Positions 58,464 through 64,000 of a stretch of 64,000 nucleotides of DNA are shown piece after piece; within the stretch, counting starts at the first letter, position 1, and each line of letters opens with the position of its first letter. This stretch comes from Granulosicoccus sp963833195. GTDB taxonomy: Bacteria; Pseudomonadota; Gammaproteobacteria; Granulosicoccales; Granulosicoccaceae. The stretch is taken from NCBI GenBank assembly GCA_963833195.1, contig CAWHXF010000027.1, positions 248,001-312,000 on the forward strand, written 5' to 3'. The translations under genes and the position numbers were made by a program. The notes under the pieces are model-generated. The model saw only the letters and a list, made by a program, of their open reading frames with translations. It was not told the DNA's origin and did not search any database.

Positions 58464-59426
58464 GTGACCGCAATGATTCTCGCCGTGCAGATCGCTCTGC
58501 CGGTGACGCTTCTCGTTTGGCTCGCCTTCTTCCCGGCAGGAACGGTGGCCGGTATCGTCCTGCAAGTGGCGGGCACCGGGGCATTTCTCTTCGCGTTGAC
58601 GAAGGTGGCGCAATGGGCGGTGCCGGTCTGGTGGCTGCCCTGGGTGTACGGCGGCCTTTGGCTGAGCGCCGTGCTGGTCCTCGCGATTCGCCAGGGCTTT
58701 GCCGACTGGCCGCCGCTTCCTGCAGGACCTCGGGCGTGGGCGGGTCTCGCCCTGTCGCTCGTGCTCTTGGTCGTCGGCGGCTGGTTTGGCACGCGAGCGG
58801 TGACGGGGCGAAGCCTTCCGCCCGTCGAGGTCGTCGATATCGCCAATCCCTTCGGGCCAGGCCGTTACCTCGTGGGGCACGGCGGATCGAACGCGCTCGT
58901 GAACGGCCACATGCGGACGCTCGACACCACCGTCGAGCGCTTCCGCCCTTGGCGCGGGCAGTCCTATGCGGTCGATTTCTTCGGTCTCGGTCCTCTGGGC
59001 CTGCGCGCCCGCGGCTGGCGCCCGCCCGATCCCTCGGCCTACGCGATCTTCGGGGCGCAGCTTCGCGCTCCTTGCGATGGCACGGTCGTGGCGGCCGAGG
59101 GCAACAGGCCCGATGTCGAGGTGCCGCAGGAGGATACGGTCAACCGGCTCGGCAACTACGTCATGTTGCGCTGCGGCGCGGCGGAAATCGTCCTTGCCCA
59201 CATGCGACACGGCAGCGTGACGGTGGGCCAGGGCGAAACGGTGGCGGCCGGCGACCGGCTCGGCGAGGTCGGCAATTCCGGAGCCAGCACCGAGCCGCAT
59301 CTGCACATCCATGCCCAGCGTCCCGCCGTGGACGGTGCGCCACCGATCTCCGGCAAGCCGCTGGCCTTGCGCATCGACGGGCGCTTTCTCGTGCGCGGGG
59401 ATCGCCTGACAGGGACGGGCGGCTGA
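58464..59426 (+). CDS. Membrane-anchored M23-family metallopeptidase
   Basis: 320 residues from GTG 58464, or 317 from ATG 58473. Four N-terminal hydrophobic helices (to about residue 110) are followed by an exported LytM/M23 domain: NPFGPGRYLVGHGGSNALVNGH, AVDFFGLG, then GNYVMLRCGAAEIVLAHMRHG and GNSGASTEPHLHIHAQ. The last contains the HxH zinc pair. It cuts peptidoglycan cross-links or peptides, or acts as a regulator of such cuts. No FNR box is directly upstream. The helices fused to M23 are less common than a single signal peptide. Confidence 0.8.
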   Translation: MTAMILAVQIALPVTLLVWLAFFPAGTVAGIVLQVAGTGAFLFALTKVAQWAVPVWWLPWVYGGLWLSAVLVLAIRQGFADWPPLPAGPRAWAGLALSLVLLVVGGWFGTRAVTGRSLPPVEVVDIANPFGPGRYLVGHGGSNALVNGHMRTLDTTVERFRPWRGQSYAVDFFGLGPLGLRARGWRPPDPSAYAIFGAQLRAPCDGTVVAAEGNRPDVEVPQEDTVNRLGNYVMLRCGAAEIVLAHMRHGSVTVGQGETVAAGDRLGEVGNSGASTEPHLHIHAQRPAVDGAPPISGKPLALRIDGRFLVRGDRLTGTGG

Positions 59427-59530
59427 GGCAGGCAGCAGAGCTAGTCATCCCGACTTTACGTGCTGCCCCGAGGTACCTGGGACACGGCGATCCGGCGAAG
59501 CGACTCCCATCGACTGCTCCACCGCTCGAA

Positions 59531-59544
59531 CTGACATCGATCAA
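59531..59544 (+). promoter_or_regulatory. FNR-type box (one mismatch)
   Basis: CTGAC-ATCG-ATCAA, centre 71 bases upstream of the CrtI-like oxidoreductase ATG at 59609. Confidence 0.7.
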
Positions 59545-59608
59545 CGGGCACGGCGCCACGACGTGTTCCGATTCCTGGACATGGTCCCCCGTCGACCGGC
59601 GGAGAGCA

Positions 59609-61165
59609 ATGATGCACGGCACCGACCAGACCCGTTGGGACGCGATCGTCATCGGCTCCGGCATGGGGGGCATGGCCGCGGCCGCCGCGTTGTCGAAGGT
59701 CGGGCACAAGGTTCTCCTGCTGGAACAATACAAGACGCTCGGCGGACAGACCCACAGCTTTTCGCGCGAGGGGTTCACGTGGGATGCGGGCATTCACTAC
59801 CTGAGCGACATCGCGCCCGACGATCGGATGCGCGAGATCCTGGACTGGCTGTCGGACACGCCGATCGAGTTCACCTCGATGGGCGCGGTCTACGACAATC
59901 TGCATCTCGGGGGTGCGCCGCCGCTGGCGCTGTCGCGGCCCTACGAGGCGCAGGAGCGCGATCTGAAGGACAGGTTCCCCAGGGAGGCGAAGGCCATCGA
60001 AGCCTGGACGGCAGCGCTTCGCGAAGGCCAGGAGGTGATGCACAGGATCTTCCCGACGCGCGCGATGCCGGAGCTTCTGGGCCATGCGGTGCGATGGTGG
60101 AACGGCCGTGCCATCGAGCGTTGGTGTGCTCGGACGACGCGACAGGTCATCGACGACATCACGCGCAACCCCGACCTGGCCGCGGCCTTCGCGGCGCAAT
60201 GGTTCGATCACGGCGGACGGCCCGGCAGGGCGAGCTTCGCGATGCATGCCTTGATATCGGGGTCGTTCCTGCAGAGCGGGGCGTGGTACCCGGTGGGCGG
60301 AGGCGCAGCGTTCGCCCGGCACATCCTGCCGACGATCACCGCCGGCGGCGGGCGGGCACGCGCCGATGTCAGGGTTGAGACACTTCTGTTCGAGGGTGAT
60401 CGGGTCGTCGGCGTCAGGACATCGGATGCCGAGGACATCCGCGCCGATGTCGTCATCTCCGACATCGGTGCGCGCGAGACGGTGAACCGGCTGTTGCCCG
60501 CCGATCGCGGACACGAGGACTGGATCGCCGAGATCCGGTCGCTTCCGCAATCGCTCGCGCACTTCAGCCTGTTCATGGGCTTCGAAGGGGATATCGAGGC
60601 TGCCGGTGCCACGCGTTCGAACCACTGGATCTACCCGACGGGCGAGGTCGATGCCGTCTGGACGACCGCGCCTGAGGGCAATCCGCCAGGCATGTTCGTC
60701 TCCTTCGCATCGCTCAAGGACCCGTTGCACGACCCGGAACCCGGACGCAAGCATGCGGGCGAGATCGTGGCCTGGACCGACTGGACCACGGTGGAACGGT
60801 GGGCCCGGACGATGTCGGGAGCGCGCGGCGAGGACTATCACGCGTTCAAGGCGCGCATCGAGGACACCCTGTTCGCGCAGTTCAAGACGTACTTTCCCGC
60901 GCTGTCCGAACTGGTCGTGCTTCGCGAACTGTCGACGCCGCTGACGACCGCCGCCATCACCGGCCACCACCGGGGCGCATCCTACGGGCTCGACGTCACG
61001 CCGCAGCGGGTCATGAGCGATGCGTTGCGCGCCGCGACACCCGTCAAGGGCCTGTACCTTGCGGGCCAGGACGTGGTGAGCCCCGGGATTCCCGGCGCGC
61101 TGTTCGGCGGCCTGCTCGCCGCGGCCAGCGTCGATTCGAAGGTGCTCGGCCATCTCCGTGCATAG
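59609..61165 (+). CDS. CrtI/RetSat-like FAD-dependent oxidoreductase
   Basis: 518 residues from ATG 59609 (a second ATG follows directly). The FAD loop is IVIGSGMGGMAAAAALSKVGH, then KVLLLEQYKTLGGQTHSF and WDAGIHYLSD, typical of phytoene desaturase and retinol saturase relatives. A central YPVGGGAAFARHILP and the C-terminal GLYLAGQDVVSPGIPGALFGGL complete the flavin site. The substrate is probably a polyprenoid or other hydrophobic alkene. Its codon use and strong start differ little from neighbours. Confidence 0.87.
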   Translation: MMHGTDQTRWDAIVIGSGMGGMAAAAALSKVGHKVLLLEQYKTLGGQTHSFSREGFTWDAGIHYLSDIAPDDRMREILDWLSDTPIEFTSMGAVYDNLHLGGAPPLALSRPYEAQERDLKDRFPREAKAIEAWTAALREGQEVMHRIFPTRAMPELLGHAVRWWNGRAIERWCARTTRQVIDDITRNPDLAAAFAAQWFDHGGRPGRASFAMHALISGSFLQSGAWYPVGGGAAFARHILPTITAGGGRARADVRVETLLFEGDRVVGVRTSDAEDIRADVVISDIGARETVNRLLPADRGHEDWIAEIRSLPQSLAHFSLFMGFEGDIEAAGATRSNHWIYPTGEVDAVWTTAPEGNPPGMFVSFASLKDPLHDPEPGRKHAGEIVAWTDWTTVERWARTMSGARGEDYHAFKARIEDTLFAQFKTYFPALSELVVLRELSTPLTTAAITGHHRGASYGLDVTPQRVMSDALRAATPVKGLYLAGQDVVSPGIPGALFGGLLAAASVDSKVLGHLRA

Positions 61166-61231
61166 CCTTCGCTGGCCTTGCGACGAAGGCGACGGCGCGT
61201 CGGGCGTGGCCGTGCATCGGCTGCGGCTTCC

Positions 61232-61297
61232 ATGACGGTGCGCATCCTGATGGTCCTCGCGCTCGTCGGGACCGTCGCGCTCGCCGACGACGAGTGA
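61232..61297 (+). other. Tiny ORF resembling an orphan signal peptide
   Basis: ATG 61232 to TGA 61297 encodes 21 residues with the composition of a signal peptide (VRILMVLALVGTVALADDE). No mature protein follows. It is probably the leftover start of a deleted exported protein, or a small membrane peptide. Confidence 0.3.
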
Positions 61298-61358
61298 CGA
61301 GCACAGGCCCTTCGGTCGGAGTGCGAAGCCGCGTTGTCCGGCGGTTCCACTCGCCGGA

Positions 61359-61372
61359 TTGATCCCGATCAG
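61359..61372 (+). promoter_or_regulatory. FNR-type box (one mismatch)
   Basis: TTGAT-CCCG-ATCAG, centre 74 bases upstream of the CPBP protease ATG at 61440. Last box of the island. Confidence 0.75.
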
Positions 61373-61439
61373 GGCTCGACGGCAGGACCGGGCGGACAGT
61401 CCGCGTCGTTCCCGATTCCAGATCCTCGGAGGTGAAGCC

Positions 61440-62297
61440 ATGTCGACCGTCGCGACGCACCCGCCGCGCGGGTTGCCTTCCTGGACCCTCGCGCTGTTCG
61501 CACTGATCACGTTCGCGATCACGTGGAGCATCATCGGCGGCTACCTGCTGTTTCCCGATCGGACCGCCGACGCCCTGGGGGAGCTCAGTGGCACTCATCC
61601 GCTGTTCTTCGTCGCCACTTGGGCACCCGGGATCGCGGGCATCGTGCTGGTCCTCGCTCTGGGAGGGCTGCAAGGCCTGCGCGCCTTTCTCTCCCGCCTG
61701 CTGCTCTGGAGGGGCGCGGCGGGCTGGTGGGCATTCATCCTGGTGGGCCTGCCGCTCGTCTTCGTGGCCGGATCCCTGATCAAGGGCGGACCGCCGCTCG
61801 CGCCCCTGCCGCCCGAGGGGGCCGGGCCGGTCGTGACGCTGATGTTCATGATGCTGTTCCTGGGCCCGGTCGAGGAGCTCGGCTGGCGCGGTGTCGCCCA
61901 GCCGCTGCTGCAACGCCACGTGGCGCCGTTCTGGGCCGGGGCCATCATCGGCACGGTCTGGGGAATCTGGCACCTGCCGGCGTTCTTCCTCGCCGGGGTG
62001 GTCTTCGCGGACTGGAACTTCCTGCCGTTCTTCGTCGGCAACGTCACGCTCGCGATCCTGGTGACGCCGATCTTCAACGACGCACGGGGCAGCCTGCTGC
62101 TGCCCGTGTCGTTCCACTGGCAGCTCATCAACCCGTTCTGGCCCGACGCGCAACCCTGGGACACATGGATCCTGGTCGTGGTGGCGGTGGTCGTGGTCTG
62201 GCTGAAACGCGAAACGATGTTCACCCGCGAGCGGGCGGTGACGGACGTGATCCCCGGGGCGGACGGCGTCCGGTCGCGAGACGTGCCGCGAGCTTGA
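61440..62297 (+). CDS. CPBP-family intramembrane metalloprotease
   Basis: 285 residues from ATG 61440, with GGAGG seven bases upstream. Eight hydrophobic segments. The Abi/CAAX motifs are intact: GPVEELGWRGVAQPLL (Glu-Glu-x3-Arg, about residue 143), IIGTVWGIWHLPAFF (His) and LLPVSFHWQLIN (His). It is an inner-membrane protease of unknown target. Unlike the broken CPBP gene at 54935, this copy looks complete. Confidence 0.88.
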   Translation: MSTVATHPPRGLPSWTLALFALITFAITWSIIGGYLLFPDRTADALGELSGTHPLFFVATWAPGIAGIVLVLALGGLQGLRAFLSRLLLWRGAAGWWAFILVGLPLVFVAGSLIKGGPPLAPLPPEGAGPVVTLMFMMLFLGPVEELGWRGVAQPLLQRHVAPFWAGAIIGTVWGIWHLPAFFLAGVVFADWNFLPFFVGNVTLAILVTPIFNDARGSLLLPVSFHWQLINPFWPDAQPWDTWILVVVAVVVVWLKRETMFTRERAVTDVIPGADGVRSRDVPRA

Positions 62298-62685
62298 TCG
62301 GTTCGGTACGGCTGCGTACCTGCAGCTGGCCGCGGCGCTCGACATCCGGCGCCACGCGCTCGTGGTCGGACCCCTGATCATCGGGCGCGGCTTCTACGTC
62401 GTGCAGCTGTACGGCTGGATGCTGCTGGTGCCCGGTCTTCCGTCGACGTTCTGGTTCGCCGGGCTCGTGGACGCCGCGTTCACCGTCGGCTACGTCGTGC
62501 TGGCGCGGCGCGGCGGCCTGCGCCTGAGGGATCTGTTCGTGCCGTCCCGGCGATGCGCCTCCTGCGCCCAGGCCACGAAGCGCTTCACGCCGCGCCCTCC
62601 GGCCGCTCGCCTCCCTGCGCCAGCGCCCGCACATGAAGTTCCGTCACGTGCGCTACGCGAGCGAGCCGCTTCGGGGCGCTCTTGA
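62298..62685 (+). pseudogene. Membrane-protein remnant
   Basis: The plus frame from about 62310 reads LQLAAALDIRRHALVVGPL, then GFYVVQLYGWMLLVPGLPS and FWFAGLVDAAFTVGYVVLAR, which look like two or three helices of a membrane protein. The frame then turns Arg/Pro-rich and stops at 62685. The beginning has no good start and fuses directly to the end of the CPBP gene. It is probably a truncated gene. No family was identified. Confidence 0.35.
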
Positions 62686-62707
62686 GCCTGCTCGTGAGCT
62701 GTTCGGG

Positions 62708-64000
62708 CTAGCGCGCGAGCCTGCCGACTCGAAGCGCTTCTCGCTCGATCAATCGACCTTCGAGAATCACGCGTTCGATCGAGTCGTAAGCAGTCACGTC
62801 TTCGAGAGGGTCGGCCTCGAGTATCAACAAGTCGGCGCGCTTCCCGACCTCGATCGAGCCGATCTCGTCATCCACGTGAAACGCGCGCGCGTTGTCGAGT
62901 GTCAAGGCTCGAAGCAACTGCTCGAGCGTCACTCCCGCCCTGCGCCAGGCGAGCATTTCCCAGTATCCCGCCAGACCGGGCGGCAAGGCCCAGCCGAAGC
63001 CGCCGACGGCGGTATCGGTGCCGAACAGCAGGTTCGCACCATCGGAAGCCATGTCGCCGATCAGCCGCTCATAGCGGGAGAGGTGAACCGAGATCGCCGC
63101 CGGCACGTCATCGACCGAGGAATCCTCGGCGAATTGAGAGCCGAACATGTCCAGGAAGTCCTGACGTTGTCGTCCCGCGTTCGCTCGAAGATGGGCGAGG
63201 TAGCGTGGCGGCACCACCTTCTTCCATGCAGGATCGGCAAGCACTTCCGGATCGAACAGGGACGCGGTGTTCGACAGCGTGCCGAAAGTCGGCTGCAGCC
63301 CGACCTCGCTCCGCGCGACCGCTTTCGCGATGCTTGCCAGCTCCGGAGTGGGTTCCGGCGTTGCGAATCCCACTTCCGCCCAGTCCCACATCCCGTGCGC
63401 CAGCACGTCCACCCCGGCCTCGAGCGCGAAGCGATGGCCGTTCGGGGTCGTCGCGTGCAGCACTACCGGAAGATCCAGAGCGTGAGCGGCCGCAACGATG
63501 TCCCGGACGATGGCGACCGACGGAAGGCGGAAATCGGGCGCTCCGCCGGGCCACCAGAGCGCTTCCTCGTAGTACAGCTTCACGCACCGGCCGCCTCGTC
63601 CTCGTACGTAGTCCACCGCGGCGGCCGGCGTGTGTCGGCTCGGATCGGCGGCGGCCGGCACGAGGCCACCCGAATGATGATCTATCAGGAATCCGGGATA
63701 GCTCTCGCCAACCGGTCCCCCTTCCAGTTCCAACGCCATGTAGCCATCGGAAAGCACGACGCCCTGTCCGCAATGAAGCAATCGCGGATGGTCGACGGCG
63801 CCCTCGAAGCGTGCGTTCGCGTCCTCGTTCGCATTGAGTTCGACGACCGTGGTGAACCCGTGGTAGAGAAAGCTGCGCGGCTGCTGTTCCATGAACGCGT
63901 CGCGAAGAGCGTCGAAGTCATCCGTGTAGGATCGCCTCAGGCCGGTCGCGTGATACAGGTGAACGTGGCTGTCGATCAGACCGGGGATCACGTAGCGGTC
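62708..64000 (-). CDS. Metal-dependent amidohydrolase, partial (5' end outside the window)
   Basis: At least 430 residues, the start lying beyond base 64000. VIPGLIDSHVHLYHATGL gives HxH, KLYYEEALWW gives the carbamylated Lys, LPVVLHATTPNGH and DVLAHGMWDW give the two His, and LLFGTDTAVGGFG gives Asp. The end SIEVGKRADLLILEADPLEDV is standard for imidazolonepropionase/prolidase-like amidohydrolases. The signal peptide, if any, is outside the window. Codon use is somewhat less GC-rich than in most of the window, a possible sign of transfer. Confidence 0.88.
   Translation of the reverse strand, partial: DRYVIPGLIDSHVHLYHATGLRRSYTDDFDALRDAFMEQQPRSFLYHGFTTVVELNANEDANARFEGAVDHPRLLHCGQGVVLSDGYMALELEGGPVGESYPGFLIDHHSGGLVPAAADPSRHTPAAAVDYVRGRGGRCVKLYYEEALWWPGGAPDFRLPSVAIVRDIVAAAHALDLPVVLHATTPNGHRFALEAGVDVLAHGMWDWAEVGFATPEPTPELASIAKAVARSEVGLQPTFGTLSNTASLFDPEVLADPAWKKVVPPRYLAHLRANAGRQRQDFLDMFGSQFAEDSSVDDVPAAISVHLSRYERLIGDMASDGANLLFGTDTAVGGFGWALPPGLAGYWEMLAWRRAGVTLEQLLRALTLDNARAFHVDDEIGSIEVGKRADLLILEADPLEDVTAYDSIERVILEGRLIEREALRVGRLAR

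Overview
The window is about 70% G+C and densely coded. Its families (ABC sugar importer, FtsX/HlyD export system, OmpW- and DUF481-type outer-membrane proteins, c-type cytochrome, hemerythrin, FNR-type control) point to a Gram-negative proteobacterium, probably a facultatively anaerobic gammaproteobacterium. No rRNA, tRNA, CRISPR array or prophage was recognised. The taxonomic guess is inference only.

Layout. 0-3.1 kb: a maltose/alpha-glucoside locus (MFS transporter, GH13 alpha-glucosidase, divergent LacI regulator with a palindromic operator). 3.1-12.2 kb: an accessory and partly decayed stretch. It holds an isochorismatase remnant and an AsnC remnant back to back, an MFS transporter divergent from an HxlR regulator, an ArsR-ArsP-USP operon, a RES-type toxin-antitoxin pair, a radical-SAM-like remnant, an AlaX tRNA-editing gene, an MNT/HEPN toxin-antitoxin pair flanked by two copies of the AlaX tail, and other fragments. 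12.2-23.1 kb: a PH-domain gene, then a carbohydrate-acid operon on the minus strand. Its order is FadR-type GntR regulator, periplasmic binding protein, ABC ATPase with an unusual C-terminal domain, permease, ApnL-like lactonase, secreted alpha/beta hydrolase, four-carbon-acid kinase (OtnK-like) and D-erythronate dehydrogenase (DenD-like). A perfect FadR-type operator sits at its head.

23.2-61.4 kb is the most striking part: an island containing 21 FNR/DNR-type palindromes (TTGA-N6-TCAA, 16 perfect and 5 with one changed base). Most have their centre 57-75 bases upstream of a start codon. The genes behind them are six universal stress proteins, a cytochrome c, a PAS hybrid kinase, a CRP/FNR regulator, two metallo-beta-lactamase enzymes, a P-type ATPase fused to a hemerythrin domain, a phosphoribosyltransferase/dienelactone-hydrolase pair, a rhodanese and VTT membrane protein, OmpW-like and DUF481 outer-membrane proteins, an ABC export system, an HdeD-like protein, a cytidylate-kinase/BON protein, a DUF2934 protein, an Acg-type nitroreductase with a HemG-like flavodoxin, a CrtI-like oxidoreductase and a CPBP protease. 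This resembles a low-oxygen or dormancy regulon (compare the mycobacterial DosR regulon) gathered into one locus, with its likely regulator inside.

The island also carries many deletion scars: pcm/ereA, CheB/REC, GGDEF/EAL, beta-lactamase and CPBP fragments, and frameshifts in the kinase and in an ATPase. It contains one compact, highly structured 261-bp inverted-repeat element at 27050-27310. The right end (62.7-64 kb) holds an amidohydrolase cut by the window edge.
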